Below, piece after piece: positions 10,881 through 23,020 of a stretch of DNA of 64,000 nt (its first letter is position 1; each line of letters begins with the position of its first letter). Under the pieces are notes generated by a model. That model saw only the letters and a program-made list of their open reading frames with translations. It did no database searches and was not told the DNA's origin. Source of the stretch: Bryoerythrophyllum caledonicum. Lineage: Eukaryota; Streptophyta; Bryopsida; Pottiales; Pottiaceae. The translations under genes were made by a program, and so were the position numbers. The stretch covers positions 22,045,406 to 22,109,405 of the forward strand of contig OZ020514.1 in the NCBI GenBank assembly GCA_963971425.1. The letters run 5' to 3'.

Positions 10881-13800
10881 GAATCCTTAGAGCAATACAT
10901 GAGTCACTACTTGGAATGCTTTAGCACTCAAAACACTCAAGGGAATGCATTCACAACGACCGTGTTCCGACAAGCACATACCCGTTTGCTTCATGTACAA
11001 GAAATGGTCTACTTGGCGGCTTGAAAAACCTTCTTTGGTAAAGAAAGCATCAATGCCTTGGTACCATGCTCTTGGTAATTGCTTCACTCAATACAATGAT
11101 TTCTTAAGCTTGCACACAAGATGATCAAAGTCTTCTTGTATATAACCTTGCGGTTGGTCCATTTAAATGTCCTCCTCCACCTCACCTTTTAAAAATTTGG
11201 TCCAAGTCCAAGGCCACTACAAGTACAAGAATGGACCGAATGGTGGTGAACTTGGCAATGGGAGCAAATGACTCAAGAAAGTCTACTCCCGCAACTTGGG
11301 AGTACCCCTTGGCAACTAATCTTGCCTTGTGGCGCACCACTCGTTTCGAAGCATCCTTCTTCGAACGAAACACCCACTTGCATACAACGCTCTTACAATC
11401 CTTCGAAGGAGGAGCCAACTTACACGTGTCATTTGCCATGAGCAAAACGTGCTCCACTTGCATGGCCGACTCCCACTTGCTCGCATCCTTCGATTGCATA
11501 GCCTCACACATGTTTAAAGGATCCTCCAATGACGCCACATTGGCATGCTCTATTTCATGTTGAAGCAAAATCAAGCTCTTCCACCATTTACCGAGCAGGC
11601 GACGCTCTCTTCTTGATTTTTGGCTCTTGCAAGATTTCTAAATCCTCATTACTTGGTGTAAGTGATGATGAAGATGCTACACCTTCTTCTTTTGCATCCA
11701 ATTGCTCTTCTTTCTTGGTATCGCCATTGCAATCTTTCAAAGGGTGGTGGTTTGGAAGATTCGTCCACCAACGTAGGAGTCTCACTTCTCTCACTTGGAC
11801 TCATTTCCAAAACATTACCAATGCTAGTGGTATCTTCAACAAATACTACATCACAATTATTAATGATCTTCTTTGTCTCAAAGCTCATGAGTCGATATGC
11901 CTTGGTGCCCTCACAATAGCCAACAAACAAACGCTTTGTGCCTTTTGCATCAAGCTTATCCGACTTTGTATCCGGCACCATTACATATGCAATGCATCCA
12001 AACACACGCATATGCACAATGCATGGCTTGCGGCCACTTCTCAAGGCATTCTCCCTTTGTCTTCAAGATGTACACCCACACCCTCCTAAAAAAGTCATCA
12101 GTGAAGGTTACAAAATACCTTGCACCACCTATGGAAGTGGTACTTATGGAGTTTCTCACATTCAAATGCACAATTTTTAAAGGCTTTGTTGAATGTCTCG
12201 CTCCATCCTTCGGAAATGGTGCCCAATGTTGTTTGCCTTGCACGCACCCTTCACAAAATGACATTGATAATTCATCTTTGCCAAGAGTCGTGCCACTTGT
12301 GATGCTTTCAAACAAATGCACACTTCTCACGTTTAAATGACCAAGTTGACTGTCAAAGCTCCAATGCACCACTCTTTGTTCATGATTGTGCCATGTTGGG
12401 CGCATCTGCCTCAAACACTTTCATGAAAGTTGCTTGATACAAATTGCCTTCACAAGGTGCTACCACAAGAACATCTTTGTTTGGTGCCCTCAACTCACAT
12501 CCATCCACGTTGAATTGCACCTTCATTCCACTTGTCACAAGTTTGCTCACCAAGAGAAAGTTGGCTTGCAACTTGGACACACAAAGAACGTCCTTGATTC
12601 TAAAACTTATAGAGCAACCTTTCACAAGTACTTCGACAACAATAGATTTGATGCCAATGGCGTCCACAATACTATCATCACCCAAATGCACATTCCATGG
12701 AATAAGTACCTCATACGTGTCAAATGCCGCCTTTCAAGGTGTCATGTGTTTTGTGGCGCTCGAATCCATGATCCACTTATACAATGTAATCCACCTTGGG
12801 TTGCAAATGCGTAGTCATCATCCTCCTTTGCATGATTGGCATTCTCCTTCTCCTTTGCTTGGTTCACGTTGTCCCGCTCCTAATTCTTTGGCTTGAAGTA
12901 ATTTTGTACAATGTGGCCCGGTTTGACACAATTGTAAGATACCTTGGGCTCGCCACATGTTGAAGAAGAGCCTCCCCTCTTGTTTTGTTTTGACACCAAG
13001 GCCGCATCGTCGCCATTGGGCTCCTTCTCCTTGCGCTTGGACACTTTGTACATCAACTGCGTCGTTACAAACTCCATGGTGAGCTCTTTCATTGCCAAGG
13101 TCTCCAAGGCAGTAATCAAGTGTTTTTATGAAGGCAGCAAACTCTCAAACAAGGTCATGACCACATGTTCATCTCTCACTGGGACATCCAAGCAAGCAAG
13201 TTTATCAGCAAGTGTCTTCACTTCTTTGACATGATTCGACAAATCATCTCTCTCTTGCATCTTGATTGTGAAGGATTTGTTGCAAATGAAGAGGATGATG
13301 GACAAGCTCCTCGTTACATGGATGCTGTACAACGTCTTTCATACTTCTACGAATCTACTAGAACTCTTGACGTGGGCAAGTTGGTTGTCTACCAAGCTGA
13401 GGCCAATGACGGACATGGTCTTCAGCACACGCCGATTATTGCCCTTCTTCACCTTTGGATCATCGTTATCGGATAGAGGCTCCTCGGAGTCATCTACAAT
13501 CTCCCAAAGGTCCATGGATGCCAACATCATCTCCATCTTAAACTTCCAAAGATTGTCATTTTCACTTTTAAACTTGTCAATGACTCTAGCACTCTCGCCA
13601 TCACATGTTGCCATACTTGCAGTCCAACACTAACTTCTAACTTCCAATGTGCACTAGTGCACCTCAATTACTTGATTGAACCATTTTTAGGCTCTAATGT
13701 GAACTAATGCACCTACAACACTCAAATTTCAGGGCTATCCATACGGATTGTGTACGATGTGTAAGGGCAAAGTCCAAAGGTGCAAATGTAAAGTTGACAC

Positions 13801-14060
13801 CCTTGTATGTGCACCTTCAGTGCACCTAGAAACTCCTTGGGCCAACTTCAATCACGTCCAATGCTTTGAACGACCTTGAATTAAAACTTTTGCACCTCCG
13901 ATGCTTCAAATTAACCTTGTGCACCTCGAACGCTCAAAAACTTACAACATTTCCTTCTAACCAATTTGCACCAAATCTCTACACATGCAATTCACATGAG
14001 TAGGCCCATAACCTATTGAGGTTCAAAAGGAATAGAGAAATGATTGCACAAGCAAATAAC
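10881..14060 (-). mobile_element. Ty1/copia fossil, gag to reverse transcriptase
   Basis: The minus strand carries the parts of a copia element in order. The gag start has LWKFKMEMMLASMDLW and DNQLAHVKSS (13.34-13.61 kb). More gag follows (13.13-13.33 kb), then a zinc knuckle with YNCVKPGHIVQNYF (12.9 kb) and a protease region with DVLCVSKL (12.5-12.6 kb). Next come pre-integrase and integrase with FCEGCVQGKQH (12.2 kb), integrase C-terminal FGCIAYVMVPD (12.0 kb), and reverse transcriptase with CKWVFRSKKDASKR and ARLVAKGYSQ (11.3-11.4 kb), ending near 10.98 kb. The leader and possible LTR remains lie at 13.62-14.06 kb. A stretch of about 38 bases at 14,018-14,055 recurs at 6,839-6,876. The element is old and broken many times. 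No intact LTR pair or primer-binding site was found. Confidence 0.88.
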
Positions 14061-14383
14061 ACCATATTCATTAAAATGAGACAAATCATGAGATTTGAGA
14101 GTAAAAGGTTATTACTTCGGACACAAATATCGAGAAAAGTTGTTGCAAACGAAGGCATACATCATGCAACATACAAGAAACATCCCAAATCCAACAATAA
14201 ACAACATGATCATTGCGATGCTCCAAAATAACATTACACAAGACATACTATTAATAGGTCGTCATAGAGAAAAAAATTCCATCCATAGTCAAAGAGGAGT
14301 GAGTAAAATGGAAAATAATAATACTAAAACTTTATTTTCATGACATTGTTTATCAACATAGATAATCACAAGTTAATTTCTAT

Positions 14384-15277
14384 TTATAGTAGTCTAGGAT
14401 CTATACTATCGTCTCTACAACAAAACAAGGAAGGACTCCTAAAGCATATAAAACTGTTCTTACTTAGGAGTTCCCCCTCACTAGAAGGAATGGTTGGACC
14501 ACCTCCTCGTGTCTGGAGAAGCAAGGCGTCATGTGCTTTCACTTTCGCATACCCAATCATAATTTCCTTCCTCCGAGAATAGGGTTTATAGTAATCATCC
14601 ACTTCCAAATAATTCATGGATTTTCACAGAGGTGAGTGACGTGATAGATGGCACCAACCACTATCAGCCTTAGAACCACCACCTCCACTCAAGCATAGTG
14701 AGTTACGACAAAACTGTGAAGATGCGGATCTGCAAGAACTAGGTTTAAAACCGAGAGATTCAGTATGCAATCCCGTTGAACGGGAGGGAGGATTACTAAC
14801 TCCAAGAATACCTTCAGATCTTGAACTAGGACGTCGCCTCCATTTGGCAGGGGTAGGAGAATGCTGGACAAGAATAAACGAAGGCGGAATAATCAAATTG
14901 GAAGAGATAGGCTCAGACTCCTTCACCTTGTTAACATCAATTGCTCCATTTGCATAGAGCTGCCGTTTAGGAGTGCAATCGCCAACAGGCTCTACAGAAG
15001 CACACATCTGCTTGAGTGGCGAAGGAGATTCCACACAAGAAATTCCAGCCCTCCGCTCAAGAGGGCTATCAACAACACCATCATCGACCTTTTGTGTAGA
15101 AAAGTCCATGATAGCAGAGGCAACATCGGTTGCAGTGTACGTAAGAAACGACTTTGAATGGTGGGATTTGGGAAAACCTCCAGGAAGAGACCCAAAGTAC
15201 TCAGAAAATGAGCCACAATTGGAGGGTGGTTTACTACGATAACTCCTACAAAGAGGAGGGATGGTAGCCTTCACAAC
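14384..15277 (-). pseudogene. 3' exon of element B left-arm gene, unknown protein
   Basis: A minus-strand exon starts just after a clean acceptor (TTTTGCAG, 15,278-15,285) with the residues VVKATIPPLCRSYRS and runs to 14,384. It crosses one in-frame TGA at about 14,624 and continues in the same frame with VDDYYKPYSRRKEIMIGYAK. The product is Ser/Pro/Arg-rich and looks disordered. I recognise no domain. It follows the NIF-like exon on the same strand and may be the C-terminal part of the same gene. The copia fossil begins about 320 bp beyond its end. Confidence 0.4.
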
Positions 15278-15637
15278 CTGCAAAAGACACACGAGGTAAA
15301 AGAAGCGATGAGTAGGACATAACAACATTCACAGCAATCCAACGCATGCTCAACCCGAGGATAAATATGAAAGTCCAAAGGAAAAAAGTTTACCTTGAAT
15401 CCATAATATAAACAAAAAGCTCGACCAGAGGATAAACAATTATACTGAAAACAATGATAAATCCTAGAACCGACCGAATGATGAATAGAAAAACATAGGA
15501 AACAAAAAACACAAGACAATGGCAATAAGTTACAAAAAAACATGTAGTTGAAAAAATAAATATATATTCAAAATGTATAATGGTGTTTACAATGTCGATA
15601 CTAAATATCTACTTTATTACAAAATAGAAGTCTGAAA
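15278..15637 (-). other. Intron-like gap with two weak family B palindromes
   Basis: This gap separates the NIF-like exon from the next exon of the minus strand. It ends in a good polypyrimidine tract plus CAG acceptor. Two half-decayed B palindromes lie at about 15,346-15,364 (CTCAACCCGAGGATA) and 15,418-15,436 (CTCGACCAGAGGATA). The stop codon TAG at 15,638 argues that the upstream exon may instead be terminal, so whether this is intron or intergenic is open. Confidence 0.4.
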
Positions 15638-16617
15638 CTATAAATCTGATGAAGTAGAACCATCTGGAATATCATAGACAAAACCAACGTTCTTGTTTGA
15701 AAGCGCCATCCCATCTACAATATATCTCATGAAAGGGCTACTACGTGCCAATGGTTGAACCCCAATACGATTGTTATTAACAAAATCATGTAATCGTCCA
15801 ACGGGGCATTCGGAAACCAAACGTTGCAGCCAAGGTACAAGTTCCTGAGTAAGGAACTGGTCATCACAAGCCGCATGTCTCCAAGGACAAAGAAAAATGG
15901 CATTTTCAGTATGATTACAGACGCTCTTCTCCGGGTTGTCGTCGATGAGAAGAGTGTTATCTGAATCTAAGACCATCGACTCAACTTGGCGCCTAAACAA
16001 AATTGATGACAGGGTTTTCAAGAAGATCATCTTGTTTGCATTATTCGAGTCCATCAAGAACTTATTGGGCGAGGTTTCAATTCTCTCACAGCTCTCCTGA
16101 CCAAGAACCAAAGGTGGAGAAGCCATGTCCGAAAAAATATACTTCGCAATTTCAACTAGAGTGGACTTCTTCATAGAGCTCTAGACGACAATAGAGTTCG
16201 TAATGTTTCTGATTTCCGCCAGAAACGCACGAACTCCTGGGCGAGTATATACAGCTTTGGGACTTATGTACGCAGGGATGGTGCAAGAATACACTGCTCG
16301 ACTCCCGGAGCCTCTCGACAACCCGGGGGCATGTTCTGTCTCGCACATGATGCCATTAATATCCAGAACGATATTAAGCCACTTGAGTGGCGGCCGGTTG
16401 AGGACAACGGACAAACTCCTCGGCAAACAGTCTTGGGACAGGAAGAACAAACGGTAAGGACAATGGAAATTACCTGATGAAATGCACATTCAGAAATATG
16501 CAAAGGAAGTGTCACAGATTGCATCAATTCTCCCCAACATAGCGACTTCTGTAAATCATTCCCAATCCGAGGCTTCAATGCAAGAGGTCGGTGAACAATA
16601 TCATCCATTCTCATCTG
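15638..16617 (-). pseudogene. FCP1/NIF-like (HAD phosphatase family) protein, element B left arm
   Basis: The exon begins after an acceptor (TTTTCTCAG) with MRMDDIVHRPLALKP. A frame change near 16,450 leads into the NIF domain. IVLDINGIMC (about 16,370) is the phosphatase signature in its plant DxN variant. TRPGVRAFLAEI follows (about 16,230), and the VVWSS-type strand is interrupted by a TAG at 16,178. Next come FLKTLSSILF, LIDDNPEKSVCN (about 15,935) and NAIFLCPW. NIF proteins remove phosphate from phosphoserine, classically on the RNA polymerase II tail. Here the first Asp is kept but the second is Asn, as in the plant DLNG-type subgroup. The stop and the frame change make it a probable pseudogene. 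The same domain recurs three times in element A and once near 55.4 kb. Confidence 0.65.
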
Positions 16618-16844
16618 AGAAAACAATTGAGGAAAATTGAGTTGTTAAACAATTCCATAAATTATAAACAAATTGGTATTACAAATATGTACACTCCGCC
16701 TAATGCACATTAAAACTCATATGGATTTGATGCCTGCAAGGCCAACACACCAATATAAGACCTATTGGAGACTAGGAGTAGACATCAAAAAACTACACGG
16801 CAATTGCTGGTGGGATAAGAAAAAAATAGAGGAAAAAACTAGCC
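16618..16844 (-). other. Intron
   Basis: The donor GTTGGC follows the residues EPNK at 16,845. The acceptor TTTTCTCAG precedes MRMDD at 16,617. It is about 227 bp, AT-rich, with no palindrome of any family and no competing coding signal. Its borders connect the disordered exon upstream with the NIF-like exon downstream on the minus strand. Confidence 0.45.
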
Positions 16845-18457
16845 AACCTTGTTAGGTTCAGACATGCCCTGGTCGACATTTTCCGGAGACGGCTCGTAAT
16901 CCACTCGATCCTCTTCCACCGCACATAAAACATCCGCAACCACAGGATGGTCGACAACGCGAGCCCCAACATCGCACTCTTCGGACTGATGAAGAGTTAT
17001 TGGGAATTGATGTGGTGAGGAATCAGGAACAGAGGAGGCACCATGATCACGATGAATCTCATTCTGGGGAGGGATTATGGTGTCATTGCACTTCGGTGGA
17101 CTTTGCTGAGGACTAACAAGCATTCTATCCTCCGGCCGAGGATAATCCACTGCGGTTCTATCCTTGGGTCGAGAATAATCCACAGCCATTACTTGGGACG
17201 AAGACGGTCCTTCATGAACAACAAGAGAACTAGCCGGGGAAGCATGCTCATGACCAACAGAGTCTGGCACGTTCACCGTAATGGTCTGGTAGGGAGTCGA
17301 CAAACCAGAACTAGAGTTATCTTTGATGCGAGGATGAACTGCGGACTCTAGCAATATAGACTGTGAAGGACCAGATGAAGCAGCACCTGTGGAGAGAGAG
17401 GCTGAGGACATCATCTGTGCCAGGTCTGCCTTCATCTACAGGTGAAGCTCAGCCCGGATAGTGGCCAAAATCCGCTCTTTGTCCAGAGCAAACTCCAACT
17501 TCTGCTTCTCAAACCGAGCCTCCATCTCAGCCTGCTTGCGCCTAGACGCCTCCAACTGCTCCTGGATATCCTGATTCACCTTCTCCTCCAAAGCGCATCT
17601 GATTGCCATGTGCTCGAAATAATCAGCACCTAGTTCATACTTCACAACGACTCCAGGAGCAGGCGCTTCTTCGGCAGCATTGATGCATATCTCTGGAACG
17701 TTGGGTCTCCCGTCTTCATCGATACTAGAATCAGAGAGCAAGATAACGGAGTCAATCGGCGTTGAAGCTCTAGATGTCACTGGAGTTTCAGGATTCTAGG
17801 TCTCTAAAATCGCTGTAGATTCATCTAGCAATCTAGGAGAGCGCAAAGGATTTACAATATCTTGAAGCCTTTCATTGTCATCTCCAGCAACAGGAGTTGC
17901 TGATCGAGGTGATTCATATGTTGATGAGGGCCCGGCGTCACGAAGTCCAAGCATTGACAGGTCTACACCTTCATTACTCCCATACGGATTAAACTCAAAG
18001 ACGTAGTCATGTTCATTATCTGGAGGGTTTGAAGGAGGAGGGGATGGCCGCAAGTGTGGAGGGTCAACGTCCTCCGCAAACTCTTGAGGGACCAGTGATT
18101 CAATACGGAATCGAGAATCACTGAGATCACTTCGTCCTTGGAGAGTTGAATCAATGTCCACATATGCCCTGGCCTAAGCACGTGTACGAAAAGGCGTAGC
18201 TTGAGAGGTCGAGGCTGTCTCTGCTGCTGCTCGAGTAGGCCTCTGATCAGCTCTAGCTGATGAAGTGTCAAGCCTCCGGACAGAGTTGAAAGAGGCTTAG
18301 CATACGCACAATCCTTGTAGATAAAATCCTTGATGTCATACATGTGAATCTTCCTAGAATTCTCTTTGTATAACTTCCGAAAGGTCTTATCCACCAGACC
18401 GTAAAATGACATTCCAGAAATGTGCGAAAGATATGACGAATCAATTTTAGTAGTCAA
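16845..18457 (-). pseudogene. Disordered and coiled-coil exon(s), element B left arm
   Basis: A long minus-strand stretch is mostly in one frame. It starts with a short folded-looking piece (MSFYGLVDKTFRKLYKENSR, about 18,350-18,410), then changes frame near 18,300. Ser/Pro/Asp-rich disordered sequence follows (17.6-18.2 kb). A strong heptad-like coiled coil lies at about 17,445-17,610 (QEQLEASRRKQAEMEARFEK), then more disordered sequence. In-frame TAG codons lie near 18,174, 17,796 and 17,436, at places where Gln would fit. Two family B palindromes at 17,126 and 17,159 lie inside the coding frame and produce a duplicated VDYxRPxDR motif. No enzyme domain is recognised; it would suit a scaffold or N-terminal regulatory part of the NIF-like protein. 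Confidence 0.4.
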
Positions 18458-18651
18458 AATTGCGTTATTACATATAATACTACGTTGAAGTAATACAACA
18501 TGGTAAGAAAATCAACAATGCAAGACAGTGGGATAAAATTTTATCAAAATGCGGGGGTTCATAGTAGACATAGATTTCAACAAAACAAACAATGGATCAA
18601 TGATTATCCTCGGGTTGAGGATAAAAATAGAAATCGATTGTGATTTCTTAC
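18458..18651 (-). other. Intron-like stretch carrying a family B palindrome
   Basis: The donor GTAAGAAATC begins at 18,651 directly after the residues LLLANK. The B palindrome TATCCTCGGGTTGAGGATA lies at about 18,605-18,623, roughly 30 bases into the intron. The downstream acceptor is not clear; CAACGTAG near 18,487 is one candidate but does not keep the frame. Confidence 0.5.
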
Positions 18652-19970
18652 CTTATTGGCGAGCAATAACTTTGAGCCGGAATATATTCCAAACACTCGG
18701 CTCATGGGCTTGCTGAAGTCCGTCAGGAGGTCGAGGTAGAACTCCATCCTAAGTTCTTAGCCATGGACCGCGAAGCAGGCTTCTAAATACTTGTTTCTCT
18801 CCATGTAATATGGAGTATCAACAGCAGAGCAGTTCAGCTTCACTTTCTCAAGCAAAGCGGCTAATTCAGGAAGGTCGGCTTTAATGAGGAATAAAAGGTA
18901 AACCTCATAACACTTTGACCTTGATGTTCCTAAATTCAGCTGCTCGTATGCGGAGGGAATGTATGCTGAGTAAAGACTATTGTACTTTGGCAACCTTCTT
19001 TCAGCATACTTCTCTGTTTGCATGGCCCGCTCCTCAGTAGAGGTGATCTACACCCAGACGGCAGGGAAGTTCAGGTTAGGAATGCTTCGTTGTGTCTTCA
19101 GGGTTTTCAGATACGCTGAAAAGTAGGGCTCGTTGGAGGAGTCGTCTTTCAAGGCCCACCCAGGGACCTGTCGAAGGTCAAGAAGTCTGAGGGACCACAC
19201 TTTCTCAGCAGGTGGGTCAAAATATGAACAGAACTCCATCTTCTCCCCGTCGAAGTCACGAAGCTTAGAAGGCCCATCGATGGGATCGATATGGCTCTTC
19301 ATATACAAGAACTTCCAAAAAAACGGAAGAACATTGGGAAACTTTTCCACTAAGTGGGACGCGCGCTTGAGTTTCCCTGCGTTCGTCAACCTCATGGAGA
19401 AGAACTCTTTGTCCGGTCGGATAAGGAGCATATTGTACGTGGCGGACGATACGCAATGTTTTTGCTTCCACGCTTTCCACACTGGGTCGTTTGTGGACCC
19501 GTCTGGCATTAAAAAATGCAATGACGGATCAATCGCCACCAATTCCTGCAAGACGATGCGCTTTCTCTTACGCCGATCTGCCCACTCCTCGTAGTGATAG
19601 CAAGACCCATGAACCTGCTCGTTTTACGGAGCGTGACTTTGGGGTATCCATATGCTCTGTCACTGTCAACCAGGTAGTGGAATAGATCCCTCAAGTCCTT
19701 ATTGGAGAAATGACCCAATCTCTTAAAGAACTCCCGATGAATTGGTGAAGCTCTGAACCCTCTTGCCTCCTTGTAAGGACTCAAGGTTTCGGGGTTGATG
19801 ATCTCGCCTTTGGTATGTCGATCGAGAAAGTCTTCCCACATCTTGAAAATGTCATCAGGAAGCGTAATCACCTTGATCTCATTGGTGATGTCTGACGACT
19901 TGGTCACTTGCTTTCCTTCCTTAGTAGGATCGATGTTTTGAAAGCGGGTAACAATAAGTTCGGAAAATAA
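18652..19970 (-). pseudogene. Unrecognised large exon, element B left arm
   Basis: The exon begins after a good acceptor (TTGAATTGCAG) with LFSELIVTRFQNIDP. It reads about 115 codons to VTLRKTSRFMGL, then shifts frame near 19,600 and continues with WADRRKRKRIVLQELVAIDP, VWKAWKQKHCVSS and PVLPFFWKFLYMKSH-like sequence. It ends at LLLANK next to a GTAAGA donor. In-frame stops occur at about 19,048 and 18,757, where Gln would fit. The sequence is well mixed and folded-looking, rich in aromatic residues and charged helices, but I recognise no family. It lies in the position that the ParB/methyltransferase-like gene occupies in element A. Confidence 0.45.
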
Positions 19971-20222
19971 CTGCAATTCAATAGAATGAACATACATTAG
20001 TCAGAACACAAAACCTTATCAATCAAAAGGCTGATGAGATGATCGCGGGCATGGATACAGATCATAGTGTATTGCAAAGATTATCCTCGACCCGAGGATA
20101 CAAGACAGAATGAAACACACAATGATTATACTAGACAGGTCTATAAATGATACTGATACCAAACATAGTGTGTTGATTGGATTATCCTTGACCCGAGGAT
20201 ATACTTCATAGGGAGAGCTTAC
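19971..20222 (-). other. 252-bp intron with two family B palindromes
   Basis: The borders are clear. The donor GTAAGCTCTCCC follows the residues DQEKYP, and the acceptor TTGCAG precedes LFSELIV. Two B palindromes lie inside, at 20,081-20,100 (TATCCTCGACCCGAGGATA) and 20,182-20,201. The second begins about 20 bases after the donor. Removing the intron joins the two exons in phase 0. Confidence 0.7.
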
Positions 20223-21263
20223 TGGGTACTTTTCTTGGTCAAACACGGCACCATTATTTCGGGATGCGGCCTCGCCTTGTTGATAACTTGGACGTTCCGA
20301 GTTTAGCCAGATTCTCCTGCAACTCGAGATCTGGTTACCCCATGTTGGTTGTGCATGGTCCAGGTAATTTGTGTCATTGTAAAACTTAGATATCCTCTAC
20401 AGCATCAGAGGATCTCTAGACCATACTACATGAGCATTGCACTCCTCCCAGAAAAGCAGTTGTGACTCCGTGATCTTCTGGAAGTCAACTTGGGGATCGC
20501 TTCGCGCCTTATTTGGAGTGACCGCCCGCATTACAGTGGAGGCCGAGCTTCCTTTGGCAATTGCTTTCCTCCTTTTCGTTGATGGTTCGCCAGCCGTTGT
20601 GGCCGTAGTTGTTGGTCGCCTTGGAGGAGGACGGCTTGATGTTCTTGGAATGGATGAACCCGACGGATTCGCCACATTTGCTGTACTTGCTCGAGGACGA
20701 CGTCGTTGCGTGCCTTCTATTGGAGCTTGACGAGCTTCAAATGCAGACAATAACTGGTGAACTCAAACCAACCGCCTATTGACCTTCACCGCGTCATTGT
20801 TGTCCCAGGGAAGGTACTTCTCCAACGCCGCTTTAAGAGACCCCTGACCGTTCCTCACCATGCATTCAAGTAATTCTTGGAAATCAAATTGCCCGTAAGA
20901 AGTTCCCACTTTGACTACAACGGAGTGGCAGTGTTGAAGATCATCTCCATCCTCATTGACAGCCTGGACTCCAAGTACGATGAACTCCATTTGTTGCTGC
21001 TCAATGAATGAAACTCTTTCATTTCGGTTCAGCGGTACAAACGGAACGTTGTCGTTAACTTTGACCGTGATTTGGATACACTTCCCAGCTTTAGCGAGTG
21101 ACCAGCTCTTAACGACATCCTTGAATGCCCATAGACTTCCATAGTTTTCCATGACTTCCTCTATAAAGAGAGACGGGGCCATTGGATTCACGAACCGCTC
21201 GATGAAATACTCAGCGGATGAGTAGTCGTAGTTGTCATCCCAATCCATTTCGGTTGTCGCCAT
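20223..21263 (-). pseudogene. Unrecognised N-terminal exon, element B left arm
   Basis: This is a 1,041-bp exon of exactly 347 codons. It starts with MATTEMDWDDNYDYSSAEYF right after an acceptor (GATATTTCAG) and ends at a GTAAGC donor. The first half is acidic and folded-looking (FIVLGVQAVNEDGDD, FQELLECMVRNGQGS). The second half holds a basic Pro/Ser/Arg stretch (KRRKAIAKGSS) like a nuclear localisation region, then ESQLLFWEECNAHVVW. Two in-frame stops lie at about 20,763 and 20,397 (TGA and TAG). The ELLECM...QGS segment resembles ELVECFMQAKDQS in the large element A gene (28.6 kb), which suggests homologous N-termini. No domain name can be given. Confidence 0.5.
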
Positions 21264-21820
21264 CTGAAATATCAAAATAAAACTCAATTAAATAGCACAT
21301 TATCCGGCTTATCCTCGGCTTGAGGTTAAGTCACCCTGTAATCAATCAGCGTATTTTTTTGGCAGGCATATTTTTTTTATTCTATTACATTTGTTTAACT
21401 GCTTCACCTGTACGCAATTGTTTGATCTAAGTGCATATCGTTGTAGATTTCGTTTAATCTATCTTCGGCTCAAGAATACTATTTTAATATCTGGTATATT
21501 GTTACTTTGGTTAAGGATGACCCCTGGAAAATCAAAAAGAAGACAATCGTCATGATGCCGAATATTAAGGAAGGATGAAAACACTATACCGTCGGCTGCC
21601 AGCCGACGGAGCATAACAACGCACATGACCATCATAAGAGATGAAGTAGGGACATGTGATAAAGGCAATACATACACCCAGGAAAGCTGGAATTTGAAAA
21701 TATATCATAAAGTTGCAAAAATTAAGAAATTACAAGGTAAGGAAGCATCAATTTTTGATTGTCAATAGCAGTAGAGAGGAATAGAAACTCGAAAAAGCCC
21801 ATTCGAGAATAAATGGATAC
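21264..21820. other. Junction zone between element B and element A
   Basis: No gene is seen. Family B palindromes occur at 21,309-21,329 and, decayed, at 21,460-21,478. The first family A palindrome lies at 21,591-21,607 (GTCGGCTGCCAGCCGAC within CC...GG). From here to 36.96 kb only family A occurs, so the left border of element A should lie between about 21,480 and 21,590. I cannot identify terminal inverted repeats. Confidence 0.45.
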
Positions 21821-23020
21821 TTAGTTCGAGTAGGTTATTAACAACTTCGATTCAACTTCATCGGGACAGTATGGCGCGTCGAAATCCAAGGCGTGGGGAT
21901 AGATGACCTCCCTGTACTTTTGATGTTGAAACGACCCAGGGTAAAGTCGAGAAGTTTCAAATTTCAAATTTGCATGGCAGTACTCCTGAACATTGACTCG
22001 AGACTTCAAAAGTCCCGAGAGAAAGGGAACTAACGCACTCAATAGATAAGGTTGCATCCCGGGAACTGAGATCTCTGGAATATTATACTTAAATAGAGAA
22101 GGATGAACAGCATTATAGGGGCTATTGAGGATATTCTCGAGAGGAAAGGGATCAACGAGAAGCATGTTCCGCTCATTTGCATCACGCCCGATTAAAAAGC
22201 GTCTATCAGAAAACATACGGGCCAACCTCTTCAACAGCAGCGCAACTAAAGTCGAGGGATTTTTGGCCGCAAAGGAATCACAGTAGGTAGTGCCCAACAC
22301 TTTTGTGTCCTTTTGCAAGTCGGGGAAAACATCAAACAAGTGATCCATGTGTCGATGGATCTCTCTAAAATTATCGGTTGACCAAAAGGCCAACGAAAAG
22401 GACAACTGGAAAAAAGTAAGGAACTCTCGAAGCCCAGGCCTAGATTTCTGATAAAAGCTCTTCGTCTTAGCATTGCCACGACAAACAAAACTTTCGGCGA
22501 AGAGAAGCCCCCTTAGTTCAAGGACGAGGTAGTAGCTTGAAGGACCCACCTAAATGTTCCTGGGAACCACATCAGAGCTGAGGTCGGCAGCGAAAACTGA
22601 AGTAGACGAAGGTGTCGGCTGGGAGCCGACGACATTGACACCGAAAGGACAAGCACCATCCGAAACTAAATCATCGATGTCTACCTCCGCGATGTGACAG
22701 CGCGTGGAGTAGGAAGCCACAACGACATTCTCAGGACGCATCGGTGACACGATCTCAACTACAACAGCAGGTTTAATTACATCTACAGGCTCCCCGACAC
22801 GCTGAAGTGAATATTGGCCAAAATCAACATTCAATCCAAGACCGCAAGAGGCACCAGGGAATTCTTGATGCTCCAGTCTCTCGTAATCTCCCAATTGTGC
22901 GTGAAAGCCGCTGAAGCGCGGGGAGATATCCGTCAAGTCAATGTCTCCCAGATCAGTCGCAACGGCGAATTGGTGGGAAATATCCCCAGGAACTCCGACT
23001 TTAAGGAATGAATTTTGCAT
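21821..23020 (-). pseudogene. FCP1/NIF-like unit 3, element A left arm
   Basis: The exon starts after an acceptor (TGACTTCAG) with MQNSFLKVGVPGDISHQF. An acidic disordered region of about 155 codons follows, then the NIF-like domain. This has YYLVLELRGLLF (about 22,530), RPGLREFLTFF and LAFWSTDNFREI (about 22,370-22,430), and LLVDPFPLENILNSPYNAVH (about 22,090-22,150). The domain start is separated from the N-terminal part by one in-frame TAG at 22,550; the related unit 1 reads Gln at that place. The phosphatase signature DxDx is ExRx here, so catalysis is unlikely even if expressed. A family A palindrome at 22,614-22,630 lies in the coding frame. It is the last of three tandem related units. 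Confidence 0.55.

Larger units (their letters stand above)
7411..10980. mobile_element. 3.6 kb insertion inside the copia fossil
   Basis: The copia reverse transcriptase sequence breaks off at about 10,980 (after FLYMKQTG on the minus strand) and resumes at about 7,410 (YLLIVLIYVDD). The 3.6 kb between is foreign to the copia element. It carries a plus-strand protein-coding relic at 7.75-9.72 kb and non-coding flanks. The left edge begins TGTCAAAATC and the right side contains CCGACA a few bases before the junction. I could not prove terminal repeats or a target-site duplication. Confidence 0.5.

Noticed and set aside
6839-14058. The 38-base match at 6,839 and 14,018 as an LTR pair of the copia fossil
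   Set aside because: The match does not extend on either side, so it cannot be shown to be a terminal repeat; it may be an internal or leader word.
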